A DNA stretch of 64,000 bases from Paenibacillus aquistagni (GCF_900177815.1 NZ_FXAZ01000001.1:1178001-1242000); one strand, 5' to 3'. Numbered from the stretch's first letter, positions 46,202 to 55,589 are shown. Notes: generated by a model not told the origin, from the sequence alone. Program-made: numbers and translations.

Positions 46202-47163
46202 TGAAATATCGCAAGCTTGGGAACACGGGGCTTGATGTATCTGTATTAAGCTTTGGAGCGTCATCCTTAGGTTCCGTCTTTCGTCACACCGACGACATGG
46301 ACAGCAGACGCGCCGTGCATGCCGCCCTTCATGCAGGGATCAATTATATTGACGTATCGCCGTATTATGGACGAACCAAAGCGGAATCGGTTCTGGGTCA
46401 AGCGCTCAAGGGCCTTCCACGCGACAGCTACCTTCTGTCAACGAAGGTGGGACGCTATGGCGAGAATGAGTTTGATTTTTCGAAAGATCGAGTTCTCCGC
46501 AGCTTGGACGAGAGCTTAACTCGACTTCATACCGATTATGTAGATATGCTGTTCCTGCATGATATCGAGTTCGTGCCAAAGGAGATCATACTAGAGGAAG
46601 CCGTTCCTGTGCTTCAACGGTTAAAAGCAGAGGGAAAGATTCGATACTTTGGCTTTAGCGGGCTTCCATTGAAGCTCTTTACGACAATGCTGCCGCTCAT
46701 GGAGGCAGACGTGATTCTATCCTATTGCCATTATTCACTCAATGATACGTCCTTGCTGCAGCTGCTCCCGCTTGCAAAGGAGAAGCAGGCAAGTCTCGTT
46801 AATGCATCTCCACTGTCCATGGGACTGTTGAGTACACGCGAGACGCCAAGCTGGCATCCAGCAAGTGGACGAGTAAAGCGCTTTTGCAAGCAAGCCGCAG
46901 ATTACTGTGCTTCTCAAGGAGCAGACATCGCCAAGCTGGCGGTGCAATTCTCGTGCAGCCATGAACAGATTCCAACGACGCTAGTCAGTACAGCCAATCC
47001 AGACAATATTATCCGCAATGCGGCTTGGACGGACGAAGCAATTGATCAAGAGCTGTTAGCGTCAGTGCTCCAAATACTGTCTCCGATTCGCAATGAATTG
47101 TGGCCAAGCGGACGTCCAGAGTATAACGAGGAGCCATCCTTAGTAGAAGGGGATACCCTATGA
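46201..47163 (+). CDS. Aldo/keto reductase, probable L-galactose (L-fucose) 1-dehydrogenase
   Basis: A 320-residue AKR of the D-threo-aldose/L-galactose dehydrogenase group. The catalytic tetrad is D51, Y56, K82 and H120 (NYIDVSPYYGRTK, STKVGRYG, MLFLHD). The start MKYRKLGNTGLDVSVLSFGASSLGSVF is typical. It should oxidise the C1 of L-galactose, L-fucose or similar sugars to the 1,5- or 1,4-lactone with NAD(P). The neighbouring lactonase and galactonate-type enzymes make an oxidative role far more likely than reduction. Confidence 0.8.
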   Translation: MKYRKLGNTGLDVSVLSFGASSLGSVFRHTDDMDSRRAVHAALHAGINYIDVSPYYGRTKAESVLGQALKGLPRDSYLLSTKVGRYGENEFDFSKDRVLRSLDESLTRLHTDYVDMLFLHDIEFVPKEIILEEAVPVLQRLKAEGKIRYFGFSGLPLKLFTTMLPLMEADVILSYCHYSLNDTSLLQLLPLAKEKQASLVNASPLSMGLLSTRETPSWHPASGRVKRFCKQAADYCASQGADIAKLAVQFSCSHEQIPTTLVSTANPDNIIRNAAWTDEAIDQELLASVLQILSPIRNELWPSGRPEYNEEPSLVEGDTL

Positions 47164-48179
47164 ACAGCATCATCTGCGAGAAAAACAGATCATTAAAGCT
47201 TGCTGAACAAGCAGAACCAGTCCGTGGTGAGGGCGAGGCAATCGTAGCGATTCAACGAATTGGAATTTGTGGCACGGATCTGCATGCTTATCAAGGCAAT
47301 CAGCCTTATTTTACTTATCCACGCATCCTAGGGCACGAACTTGCTGGAATCGTAGAGTCGATCGATGAGCATGAAAAAGACATTGTTGTGGGTGATCAAG
47401 TCAGCATCATTCCTTATATGCACTGCGGCGCTTGCACTGCTTGCAGAAGCAATAAGACGAATTGCTGCAAGCATCTGAAGGTGCTTGGCGTGCATGTGGA
47501 TGGAGGAATGAGAGAACGAATCTCGGTTCCAACTAGTCATCTTATCGCAACAGCGGATCTTAATCTGGATCAAACGGCCATGCTTGAGCCGCTAGCGATA
47601 GGCGCGCATGCCATACGTCGTTCAGGTCTTAAGCAAGGGGATATCGTCCTTGTCATCGGAGCCGGACCCATCGGTCTTGGGATTATGAAACTGGCAAGCC
47701 AAGCGGGTGCCCATGTAATAGCGATGGACCTCAATGAAGAGCGGCTGCGGTTCTGCCAATCCTGGGCAGGGGTCAAGCAAGTGATAGAAGCTCATCTGTC
47801 CAATGATCACCTGCAAGCACTCAATGATGGAGAATATCCTTCCATTGTATTTGATGCAACAGGCAGCCAGCAATCCATGACTCGAGCCTTCGATCTCGTT
47901 GCGCATGGCGGGACGCTCGTGTTTGTCGGCTTAGTAAAAACCAATCTATCATTCAGCGACCCAGACTTTCACAGTAAGGAGCTGACCTTGATGGGGAGCC
48001 GCAATGCGACCCGAGAGGACTTTGAATACGTGAAAGAAGCGATGCTGAACGGTCAGATCGACATCGATTCCTATATTACGCACCGTAGTTCATTTCATGA
48101 CATGATCCAACATATTGATCACTGGCTGCTGCCAGAATCCAAGGTGATCAAAGCGATAGTTGACATGGATAATATTTAA
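47160..48179 (+). CDS. Zn-dependent alcohol dehydrogenase, candidate L-galactonate 5-dehydrogenase
   Basis: A 339-residue medium-chain dehydrogenase. Catalytic zinc residues are C37, H59 and E60 (GICGTDLH, ILGHELAG); the structural zinc site is C89, C92, C95 and C103. The Rossmann motif is VIGAGPIGLG. It belongs near L-threonine, L-gulonate 5- and L-galactonate 5-dehydrogenases (LgoD/YjjN). Paired with UxaB and UxaA it would oxidise L-galactonate to D-tagaturonate. That specificity is inferred from neighbours. It overlaps the AKR stop by ATGA. Confidence 0.8.
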   Translation: MNSIICEKNRSLKLAEQAEPVRGEGEAIVAIQRIGICGTDLHAYQGNQPYFTYPRILGHELAGIVESIDEHEKDIVVGDQVSIIPYMHCGACTACRSNKTNCCKHLKVLGVHVDGGMRERISVPTSHLIATADLNLDQTAMLEPLAIGAHAIRRSGLKQGDIVLVIGAGPIGLGIMKLASQAGAHVIAMDLNEERLRFCQSWAGVKQVIEAHLSNDHLQALNDGEYPSIVFDATGSQQSMTRAFDLVAHGGTLVFVGLVKTNLSFSDPDFHSKELTLMGSRNATREDFEYVKEAMLNGQIDIDSYITHRSSFHDMIQHIDHWLLPESKVIKAIVDMDNI

Positions 48180-48214
48180 TGTATCTAATAAAAACACTTA
48201 AATGACCACGAACA

Positions 48215-48257
48215 ACAACCTCCAGTATCTTGGCATGCAGCCAAGGCTGGAGGTTGT
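48215..48257. terminator. Terminator after the L-galactose operon
   Basis: ACAACCTCCAG (48215-48225) pairs with CTGGAGGTTGT (48247-48257), with an inner CTTGG/CCAAG stem. It lies between the convergent operon and AraC gene. Confidence 0.6.
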
Positions 48258-48296
48258 CGCTGTTCACTGATAGGAGCAATCATGGGTGAGCTTCTA

Positions 48297-49175
48297 TCAT
48301 TTATATGTATTCGCTGAATGCTCACGTCTATAAGCTGCTGGTGTCATTCCGACTATTTTTTTAAACGTCCGGTGAAAGTGAGGCAGGCTCTCGAACCCGC
48401 TGGCATAAGCAATCGTATCGACCTTATCGTGCGATTCCATTAATCTCTGCTTCGCATGGACAATACGCTTCATCACGATGTAGTTGATAACATTCATGCC
48501 TGTAAGCTGCTTGAACCTGCGACTTAAGTGAGCAGTACTCACAGCTGCGACCTCGCTCAGCTGCTCCAAGCTCATCTCTTCAGCATAGTTCGCATCGATA
48601 TACTGCAATATATTTTTCATCCAATCTGGACTAATCGCTTCCTGAATCTCGATCTGCTTGCGCCTCTCATACCCCTCACGATGAATGGATACAATCATTT
48701 GATGCAGGATCAAGATGACGGCATGACGAAAGCCTGGCTTTTCACCCTTCAGCTCATCATTCATCATCGTTAGAGAATGAACCATCATGCTCTTCAGCAG
48801 CTCACTGCATTCGAGCTTGTAATAGTGGTCGAAGCGGCACTGCTCAAAGTATTGCAGAAAGGAAAAGGATTCGATTATCGGCATCGCTTGGATCAGGATC
48901 GGGCTGAAAAACAAAGCGGTCGAGGTGACCGGATCCTCTCGATCTGGAAAGGCGCGATGAATCGTATTCTGGGGGATGATGAACAGATCCCCTTCATTCA
49001 TATCGAATAGATGGTGATCAATAAAGAAATGACCGGCGCCACTATGCACATACACGAGCTCATACCAATCATGAACATGATCTGGCAGCTCAAGCTGCGG
49101 CGACTTCGTATCCATAAAGTTCAGTATAAACGGGAATGATAGCTCGGTCTCAAGACGCTTTCGAATCGGCTTCAT
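48297..49175 (-). CDS. AraC-family regulator (cupin + HTH)
   Basis: A 292-residue regulator. The N-terminal cupin sensor has HVHDWYELVYVHSGAGHFFID and DLFIIPQNTIHRAF; the C-terminal double HTH is clear (EEMSLEQLSEVAAVSTAHLSR and DTIAYASGFESLPHFHRTFKK). Cupin AraC proteins of this type sense sugars. It is divergent from the GH29 gene (159 bases between starts) and convergent with the L-galactose operon, so it is the likely regulator of both. Confidence 0.9.
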   Translation of the reverse strand: MKPIRKRLETELSFPFILNFMDTKSPQLELPDHVHDWYELVYVHSGAGHFFIDHHLFDMNEGDLFIIPQNTIHRAFPDREDPVTSTALFFSPILIQAMPIIESFSFLQYFEQCRFDHYYKLECSELLKSMMVHSLTMMNDELKGEKPGFRHAVILILHQMIVSIHREGYERRKQIEIQEAISPDWMKNILQYIDANYAEEMSLEQLSEVAAVSTAHLSRRFKQLTGMNVINYIVMKRIVHAKQRLMESHDKVDTIAYASGFESLPHFHRTFKKIVGMTPAAYRREHSANTYK

Positions 49176-49334
49176 CTATCATGCACTCCTTATATCCGAC
49201 ATCTTCATAAGAGTATCAAAAAACAGTACAATTTCGCAATAATCCGATCTTTTATCGTTTTCATCTGATGTTATCTTTAAGATGCGGATGCGGTTGCGGT
49301 TAAAGAATAATTGGGATGAAAGGAATTGATAGAG

Positions 49335-50798
49335 ATGCACGAACGCGAACAACTTCGCCACCACTTAAACCATATAGATGACATAATCGAGAGAGGAAAT
49401 TATGCGCCGAATTGGGATTCGCTGAGCCATTACGAGATCCCAGACTGGTATCAGGATGCGAAGTTCGGCATATTCATCCATTGGGGCGTATACGCCGTCC
49501 CTTCTTACAACAGCGAGTGGTATGCAAGAAATATGTACATCGAAGGAACAGATGCCTATAACCATCATGTTGCCCATTATGGAACGCAGGATAAGTTCGG
49601 TTACAAGGATTTTATTCCTCAATTCAAGGCTGAAAAGTTCAATGCGGAGGAATGGATGCAAATCGTGAGGCAATCCGGCGCGAAATTTGTTGTGCCAGTC
49701 GCTGAGCATCATGATGGCTTTCCAATGTACGACTGCCCATTCACGGATTGGAATGCAGTGAAGATGGGACCGCATCGGGACATCATTCAGGAACTGTCCA
49801 ATGCTGCTAGACAACAGCATCTCATCTTTGGCGTATCAAGCCATCGCGCGGAGAATTGGTGGTTTTTCAATGGCGGACGGCAGTTTGATTCCGATGTCAA
49901 TGACCCGCAAAATGCTGGATTGTACGGACCAGCAGAGAAATGCGATCCGAAAGGCTGGATTCCAGAACGGCAGCCGCATGAAGCGTTTCTGGATGACTGG
50001 CTGGCACGTACTTGTGATCTCATCGATCGCTATGAGCCGCAGCTGCTGTGGTTCGATTGGTGGATTAGAGAGCCGTCCTTCAAGCCGTATCTGAAGCGGC
50101 TTGCAGCCTATTACTATAATAAAGGCCTCGATTGGAATAGAGGCGTTGCCATTAATTATAAGGAAGATGCTTTTCAAGAGGGGACGGCAGTATTTGATGT
50201 CGAGCGAGGGCAATTAGATGACATCAGGCCAAGCTTCTGGCAAACGGATACTTCCGTATCTGAGAACTCATGGAGCTACACCTCACATCATAGGTATAAA
50301 ACGGCGGATTCGATTATCGGTGACCTGATTGATATCGTAAGCAAAAATGGAGCACTGCTGCTTAATATTGGCCCTCGACCTGATGGAACAATACCCGAGC
50401 AGGAGCAGGAAATTCTGAAGGCCATCGGTCAATGGCTGGCCGTGTATGGTGAAGCCATCTACAGCACTCGGCCTTGGAAGGTATTCGGAGAAGGGCCGAC
50501 AAAGATTGAAAGCGGCTCGTTCACAGATACGAAGCGTAAGCCATTTACAGCTCAAGATATCCGCTTCACAACAAGAGAAGGACGACTGTACGCTATCCTC
50601 ATGAAAAAGCCTGATAATCATAGAATACTCATCCAATCGCTAGCTGAAACTTTGCGCTTGTATCCTAATCAGATCGAATCCGTTGAGCTGCTTGGATACA
50701 GCGGAGAACTAGAATGGACAAGAAACGAGCATGGGTTAACCGTTGTGCTGCCAGAAGATCACCTCATCCATGGAGCTTTTGCGCTGCGGATTCGCTAA
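49335..50798 (+). CDS. GH29 alpha-L-fucosidase (possible alpha-L-galactosidase)
   Basis: A 487-residue GH29 enzyme. PDWYQDAKFGIFIHWGVYAVPS, VVPVAEHHDGFPMYD and the nucleophile motif LLWFDWW (Asp241) are all characteristic. GALLLNIGPRPDGTIP closes the catalytic domain; a beta-sandwich domain follows. No signal peptide, so cytoplasmic. It releases alpha-linked L-fucose; some GH29/GH95 enzymes accept L-galactose, which is the same sugar with a C6 hydroxyl, and the neighbouring operon suits that. ATG 49335 has AAAGGA 10 bases upstream. Confidence 0.9.
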   Translation: MHEREQLRHHLNHIDDIIERGNYAPNWDSLSHYEIPDWYQDAKFGIFIHWGVYAVPSYNSEWYARNMYIEGTDAYNHHVAHYGTQDKFGYKDFIPQFKAEKFNAEEWMQIVRQSGAKFVVPVAEHHDGFPMYDCPFTDWNAVKMGPHRDIIQELSNAARQQHLIFGVSSHRAENWWFFNGGRQFDSDVNDPQNAGLYGPAEKCDPKGWIPERQPHEAFLDDWLARTCDLIDRYEPQLLWFDWWIREPSFKPYLKRLAAYYYNKGLDWNRGVAINYKEDAFQEGTAVFDVERGQLDDIRPSFWQTDTSVSENSWSYTSHHRYKTADSIIGDLIDIVSKNGALLLNIGPRPDGTIPEQEQEILKAIGQWLAVYGEAIYSTRPWKVFGEGPTKIESGSFTDTKRKPFTAQDIRFTTREGRLYAILMKKPDNHRILIQSLAETLRLYPNQIESVELLGYSGELEWTRNEHGLTVVLPEDHLIHGAFALRIR

Positions 50799-50816
50799 GG
50801 GCGGTTGGTGCTTGAG

Positions 50817-50875
50817 AGATGAACAGCTTTGACCGATGTCCATTGTCATAAGAAGACAATAACGATTGTTCATCT
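50817..50875. repeat. Nested inverted repeats after GH29
   Basis: AGATGAACA (50817-50825) pairs with TGTTCATCT (50867-50875), enclosing ATTGTC/GACAAT (50842-50847, 50855-50860). No T-run follows. It could be an RNA-end structure or a terminator without a good U-tract. Confidence 0.4.
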
Positions 50876-50929
50876 GAAGCAACCCTGCTTCACCTAATTA
50901 ATGCGCCTGTTAATTTCGCTGAACAGCGA

Positions 50930-50959
50930 TTGACTTTAATTAGTATCTAGTATTAAGAT
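50930..50959 (+). promoter_or_regulatory. Promoter with FapR-like operator upstream of fabH
   Basis: TTGACT (50930-50935), 18-base spacer and TAAGAT (50954-50959). Between and into the -10 lies TTAGTATCTAGTATTAA (50940-50956), a 17-base near-palindrome matching the FapR box (TTAGTACC-type halves with C to T at the symmetric positions). A further half, TTGGTACTAAT, lies at 50974-50984. FapR represses lipid-synthesis genes until malonyl-CoA builds up. Confidence 0.65.
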
Positions 50960-51006
50960 TAGATATTATTACTTGGTACTAATTATGTTGAAGGGGCTGA
51001 CGGCAA

Positions 51007-51996
51007 ATGCATTCAAAGGCTAGTATCACAGCAATTGGCACTTATGTACCTGAACGGATCCTAACCAATGCAGATTTGGAACAAATGGTGGAGACAAATG
51101 ATGCTTGGATTGTGCAGCGAACAGGCATGAAGGAAAGAAGAATGGCTGGGGAACATGAATACGCCTCAACCTTAGCTTGTAAAGCGATTGAGAATTTAAG
51201 AGAGCAATATCATAAGGAACTTCTTGATGTGGACTTTATTATAGTGGCCACGACAACATCTGATTACGCCTTCCCAAGTGTTGCATGTCAGATCCAGCAG
51301 CATTTTCACATCCCTCAAACCGGTGCGATTGATCTCAATGCAACCTGCGCTGGCTTTACATATGGACTGCATCTTGCGAATGGACTGATTACATCAGGAC
51401 TTCACCGAAAAGTATTGGTCGTCGCTGCCGAAACGTTATCGAAGGTAACCGATTATACGGATCGAACAACCTGCATTCTCTTTGGAGACGGGGCTGCAGC
51501 CGTTCTCGTTGAACGAGATGAAGAACAGCCGAGCTTTATTGCTTCTCATCTTGGAACACAAGGAGAGGGAGGGCAGCATGTCTACCTGCCGAATATATCA
51601 CATACGATGTTCGGGAACCCATTGAGCACAAGCGGTAAGATTGTTCAAAATGGCCGCGAAGTCTATAAATGGGTGACGCGTACCATCCCATCCGGCATGA
51701 GTGAGCTGCTGCGAACAGCCAACCTCAACATGGACGAGCTGGACTGGTTTGTTCCGCATAGCGCGAATCTGCGAATGATTGAGTCCGTGTGCGAGAAATC
51801 AGGCTTCCCCTATGAAAGGACCTTAACAAGTGCAGAGCACCTCGGCAACACTTCGGCTGTGTCCATTCCATTAGCGCTGCAGCTAGGGTTGAATGAAGGA
51901 AAGCTGTCCAATGGACAGATTTTGATGCTGTATGGCTTTGGTGGAGGTCTGACGCACGCTGGTCACATCATCCATTGGCAGTTGGATGCCTGTTAA
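51007..51996 (+). CDS. fabH: 3-oxoacyl-ACP synthase III (FabH)
   Basis: A 329-residue ketoacyl-ACP synthase III. The triad is complete: Cys114 in NATCAGFTYG, His in PHSANLRMIE and Asn in GNTSAVSIP. The C-terminal glycine loop FGGGLTHAG is present. It starts fatty-acid chains by condensing acetyl- or branched acyl-CoA with malonyl-ACP. It stands alone, away from the main fab cluster, so it is probably a second copy (FabHB-like). A FapR-like box overlaps its promoter. Confidence 0.9.
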   Translation: MHSKASITAIGTYVPERILTNADLEQMVETNDAWIVQRTGMKERRMAGEHEYASTLACKAIENLREQYHKELLDVDFIIVATTTSDYAFPSVACQIQQHFHIPQTGAIDLNATCAGFTYGLHLANGLITSGLHRKVLVVAAETLSKVTDYTDRTTCILFGDGAAAVLVERDEEQPSFIASHLGTQGEGGQHVYLPNISHTMFGNPLSTSGKIVQNGREVYKWVTRTIPSGMSELLRTANLNMDELDWFVPHSANLRMIESVCEKSGFPYERTLTSAEHLGNTSAVSIPLALQLGLNEGKLSNGQILMLYGFGGGLTHAGHIIHWQLDAC

Positions 51997-52104
51997 TCAG
52001 TATCCACGTACGATGATGCATGATGCTGTTGCTATCTATCTGAGGGTTATGCCTTTCTTTACGAGTTCGCTATAATGGGAATAGGTTGTAGAGAAAGGAA
52101 TTGT

Positions 52105-53235
52105 ATGATGAAAAAAGTCATTATCATCGGGGCGGGAATACTTGGAGCGTCAACTGCCTATCAGTTGGCGAAAATGGGCGCGGATGTGCTTCTTGTTGAC
52201 CGTCAAGATAAGGGTCAGGCTACAGATGCTGCTGCCGGCATCATTTGCCCTTGGCTCTCACAGCGACGCAATAAAGCGTGGTACCAGCTAGTGAAGGCTG
52301 GAGCTCACTTCTATCCTTCGCTCATTCATGAGCTTGAGCAGGAAGGCGAGACCAAAACAGGCTACGCACAAGTTGGAGCACTTTGCATTCATGATGATCT
52401 GGATAAGATCAGTAAGATGGAAGAGAGGGCGCAGCTGCGAAAAGGGGATGCGCCAGAAGTTGGCGAAATCACGGTGCTGGATGCTGCTCAAACCCGTGAG
52501 AGGTTCCCCTTGTTAGCTGAAAGCTATCATTCCGTTCATGTCAGCGGGGCTGCTCGGGTAGACGGACGCGCACTGCGTGATGCGCTGCTTCGTTCCGCAC
52601 AGCGCAAGGGAGCCAAGCTCATCTCTGGAGACGCTGTATTGCAATACGAATCGAAGCGTGTGACTGGTGTTACTGTTGATTCAACATTTTTAGCAGCTGA
52701 TATGGTTGTGGTATGTGCTGGCGCTTGGGCCAATTCGCTGTACAAGCCGCTGGGCATTCCTTTTATGGCAAGCTACCAAAAAGCCCAGATCATGCATGTA
52801 CAAGTTGCTGAGCAGCATGATACAGGCCATTGGCCGTTAATTATGCCGCCTCATGATCAATATATCCTTGCTTTTGAAGATCGGAAGATCGTCATTGGTG
52901 CGACGCATGAAAATGACATTGAAGGCTACGATACGCGTGTCACGGCAGGGGGGATGCAGGAAGTTCTCAACAAGGGACTGACGCTAGCACCAGCGCTCGC
53001 TGACAGCACGCTGCAGGAGATCCGTGTCGGTTTTCGTCCCTTTACACCAGGGTTTCTGCCCGTCATTGGCGCAATCCCAGGCTGGGAAGGATTAATAACG
53101 GCCAATGGATTAGGTTCCTCTGGATTAACGGCAGGGCCATTTCTCGGATGCCAGTTAGCCAAGCTTGCGCTAGGGATGGAGCTTGATATTGATCTTCATG
53201 ATTATGATATTAACAACGCAATTGATAAAAAGTAA
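52105..53235 (+). CDS. FAD-dependent oxidoreductase (DAO family)
   Basis: A 376-residue D-amino-acid oxidase/glycine-oxidase-type flavoprotein. The Rossmann motif VIIIGAGILGASTAYQLA is near the start, then LLVDRQDKGQATDAAAGI, VVVCAGAWANSLYKPLGI and the FAD-closing IGVxxxxxxGLGSSGLTAGP (ANGLGSSGLTAG). It oxidises an amine such as glycine, sarcosine or a D-amino acid. AAAGGA is 5 bases before ATG 52105 and 8 before a second ATG at 52108; either is possible. Confidence 0.85.
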   Translation: MMKKVIIIGAGILGASTAYQLAKMGADVLLVDRQDKGQATDAAAGIICPWLSQRRNKAWYQLVKAGAHFYPSLIHELEQEGETKTGYAQVGALCIHDDLDKISKMEERAQLRKGDAPEVGEITVLDAAQTRERFPLLAESYHSVHVSGAARVDGRALRDALLRSAQRKGAKLISGDAVLQYESKRVTGVTVDSTFLAADMVVVCAGAWANSLYKPLGIPFMASYQKAQIMHVQVAEQHDTGHWPLIMPPHDQYILAFEDRKIVIGATHENDIEGYDTRVTAGGMQEVLNKGLTLAPALADSTLQEIRVGFRPFTPGFLPVIGAIPGWEGLITANGLGSSGLTAGPFLGCQLAKLALGMELDIDLHDYDINNAIDKK

Positions 53236-53281
53236 GGCTGCGCGGAGTAGACCAATATCGATTCCTTCATGAGGTAAATAT

Positions 53282-53312
53282 AAAAAACTCTCCTGTTATG
53301 GAGAGTTTTTTA
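53282..53312 (+). terminator. Rho-independent terminator
   Basis: AAAAAACTCTCC (53282-53293) and GGAGAGTTTTTT (53300-53311), perfect 12-bp arms with a T-run in the right arm. Confidence 0.9.
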
Positions 53313-53370
53313 TCATTTGAGGTTGGAGACTGAAGGCTCGATCCCTATGGAAGGGAGCAAACCATTAGGA

Positions 53371-54318
53371 TTAGATTGCTGAGCAAGCTGTTTTTTTACA
53401 AGGCATATAATAGTCCAGCGTTAAGCACGTTTCACCCTGTGACTTTGGAATACCAAATCTAGCATCCGTATACACCTCACACCAATAGAACTGCTCCCAG
53501 TCTACCTCATAGCCATTCTGCTGCATGGCCTCTGTAATCAGGAAATAGGCATTGTTGTAAATCTCAACTTCTTCACCTTGAATCCAAGCCTTTGCGATCA
53601 GCGTCTCTGGAATATCATATCCGACGTAGCCTTCAGGAACGGGGGTATCGGGATTCATAAACATCCCAACGACATACGTAAAGGATTCATCAGCGCCATC
53701 ATACTCTCTGAAGTAGCCGACATAATCATCTAGAATGTCCGTTGGAATGTACGCCTTCATGGCCAGCAGCTTATCATACATGCCTTCCTCGAAGCATTGC
53801 CCCCAGAATTTCTGAATATTGGGGCTAATTGGTGTCCTAATTTCTTTCCCCACGATTTTGTAAGGACCATAGTTGACAAATTCGATCTTCGTCAGCTTTG
53901 ACATGATTCTTCTTCCTTTCTCCATTCGATAGGTCTGCTCATTACCAAGCTCATCAAGCGGTTGAAAGGAGATACGCGACAAACAGCCTGTTGCCAGCAA
54001 TCCTTCACGGACTGAGGATGGCGAGATTCCATGCTGGTCCTTGAACGCTCTTGTAAACGAAGCATGGGAATCATAGCCGTACTTCAGTGCGATATCAATG
54101 ACCTTCTCATCTCCATGCTGCAGGTCTGTAACCGCAAGGGTTAGTCTTCGTCTTCGAATGTAATCTGACATCGTCATCCCCAGCATGAAGGAGAATATCC
54201 GCTGAAAAATCCCGATCGGACAGCCGGCTATTTTGGCAAGCGCATCTGGCTGCACTTCTCCGGCGATGTTCTCCTCCAAATAGCTGATCACCGCTTCCAT
54301 ACGTTCGTAACATTCCAT
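53371..54318 (-). CDS. AraC-family regulator with GyrI-like effector domain
   Basis: A 315-residue regulator. The N-terminal AraC HTH pair (ALAKIAGCPIGIFQRIFSFM and DIALKYGYDSHASFTRAFKD) is followed by a GyrI/Rob-like domain (about residues 135-315) that binds small molecules in drug- and stress-response regulators. ATG 54318 has AAAGGAGC upstream. No obvious target gene is adjacent. Confidence 0.85.
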   Translation of the reverse strand: MECYERMEAVISYLEENIAGEVQPDALAKIAGCPIGIFQRIFSFMLGMTMSDYIRRRRLTLAVTDLQHGDEKVIDIALKYGYDSHASFTRAFKDQHGISPSSVREGLLATGCLSRISFQPLDELGNEQTYRMEKGRRIMSKLTKIEFVNYGPYKIVGKEIRTPISPNIQKFWGQCFEEGMYDKLLAMKAYIPTDILDDYVGYFREYDGADESFTYVVGMFMNPDTPVPEGYVGYDIPETLIAKAWIQGEEVEIYNNAYFLITEAMQQNGYEVDWEQFYWCEVYTDARFGIPKSQGETCLTLDYYMPCKKTACSAI

Positions 54319-54573
54319 CTCAAACGTAGCTCCTTTCAAAATGTATTATGAATGGATAACAAGACGAGCGCTTTGCAGCGCGCGAACAAAATCTGCAAAG
54401 AAGCTGATATTGCAAGTGACGCATCCTCATACACAAGAGCACAATCGGTATAATCGCTTTTAAATTCCAATCTCTTAGATGTTCATCTCTAATCAATCAG
54501 GATGTAAGCTCTTCCCATCTCCCTTATCATGACGAAGTCATGCTTATCGCTCTATGAGAGGACAAGTAGGCAA
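54319..54573. other. Intergenic stretch with no recognisable gene
   Basis: Between the AraC start and the terminator of the next minus-strand gene. Nothing beyond promoters that I could not place with confidence. Confidence 0.4.
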
Positions 54574-54612
54574 AAAACAAAACCGACCTACCACGGGGTC
54601 AGTTTTGTTTTC
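54574..54612 (-). terminator. Rho-independent terminator
   Basis: On the minus strand, AAAACAAAACTGACC pairs with GGTCGGTTTTGTTTT and a T-run follows. It ends the stalk-domain gene. Confidence 0.8.
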
Positions 54613-55486
54613 GTTCCACAATATCGATTCTAGCTTCATCGGGAATGGCATGAACCATGCCTGCGATAAAGTCGATGTCATTTCCCAATTTGCCATAAAG
54701 GCGAGGAGAATCCGCTTTATTCATTCTTCCATATTTAACAACTTCAGCACCCTTCGCTAGCTCAAAAAAGATCTCATTGCTTTCTTGTGCAGGACGTTTT
54801 CCCTCCTCTATCTTTTCACCTGTAGATAGCTCTGTCGCTTCCCATATGAGATGCTTGACATCATTTCTAATCTCATAATACCAAATATGATTGCCCCAGG
54901 ACTGATAATATCGAAGGGCTTCACCTTCAGGGAAAATTAGCAGATGTTTAGGCTCTTTTGCACTGCTTTGGAGCGATGGCTGCTCATTTGGCGGCAAAGA
55001 GATTGCGATTTTCCTAGCTGCAACAAGGTCATTGCTATAATTTAAGGTTTGGTGATCGATGGTATACTCATCGCTGCGGATTACAATAATCTTGCCAACC
55101 CAGCTTACTTCTGCATCGAAGGCCTCACCAATCAATCGAAGGGGGACAACCACTCTGCTATGGACGAGCTGAACTGGTGCATCAATAGGGATCTTTTTTG
55201 TACCGGACATCGCGATCTTGCTCCCGACCTGTAGGACCAGCTTTTTATTGGAATTAGGCTTCGTGACGACGACTTTCTTATTCATGGGGTCCCAATCGAA
55301 GTCGAGATGCATAGCCTTTAGGGCATCCAGTGGTACAAAGGTCAAGCCATTTTTAACCACAATATCCGTCTGGATGTACTTGCTGTTTATAACCAATTGA
55401 TAAGGGGCAGGTGATGAGAATATGCAGATAAGGGCAAAGATGAGTATGAATATACCGAGACCTACAAGTATTAGCTTTTTTTTCAT
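54599..55486 (-). CDS. Membrane-anchored stalk-domain protein (copper amine oxidase N-like)
   Basis: A 295-residue protein with an N-terminal membrane helix (about residues 5-25) and an extracytoplasmic stalk domain: VVKNGLTFVPLDALKAMHLDFDWDPMNKKVVV and RVVVPLRLIGEAFDAEVSWVGKIIVI (two repeats of the copper-amine-oxidase N-type fold). This domain is abundant in Paenibacillus surface proteins. The C-terminal part is of unknown function. ATG 55486 has GGAGG upstream. Confidence 0.85.
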   Translation of the reverse strand: MKKKLILVGLGIFILIFALICIFSSPAPYQLVINSKYIQTDIVVKNGLTFVPLDALKAMHLDFDWDPMNKKVVVTKPNSNKKLVLQVGSKIAMSGTKKIPIDAPVQLVHSRVVVPLRLIGEAFDAEVSWVGKIIVIRSDEYTIDHQTLNYSNDLVAARKIAISLPPNEQPSLQSSAKEPKHLLIFPEGEALRYYQSWGNHIWYYEIRNDVKHLIWEATELSTGEKIEEGKRPAQESNEIFFELAKGAEVVKYGRMNKADSPRLYGKLGNDIDFIAGMVHAIPDEARIDIVERKQN

Positions 55487-55589
55487 AGTTTCCTCCATAG
55501 ACAACGAAGCTCTTCTCATTCTATATGTGACTTACTGGATCATCAATATGTACATCTACAGTAATTTCCAATATGTAATCAAAATAAAT

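Noticed and set aside
49279-49305. GATGCG/GTTGCG repeats between AraC and GH29 as an AraC operator
   Set aside because: Only short imperfect direct repeats, at no clear promoter position, so the evidence is too thin for a feature.
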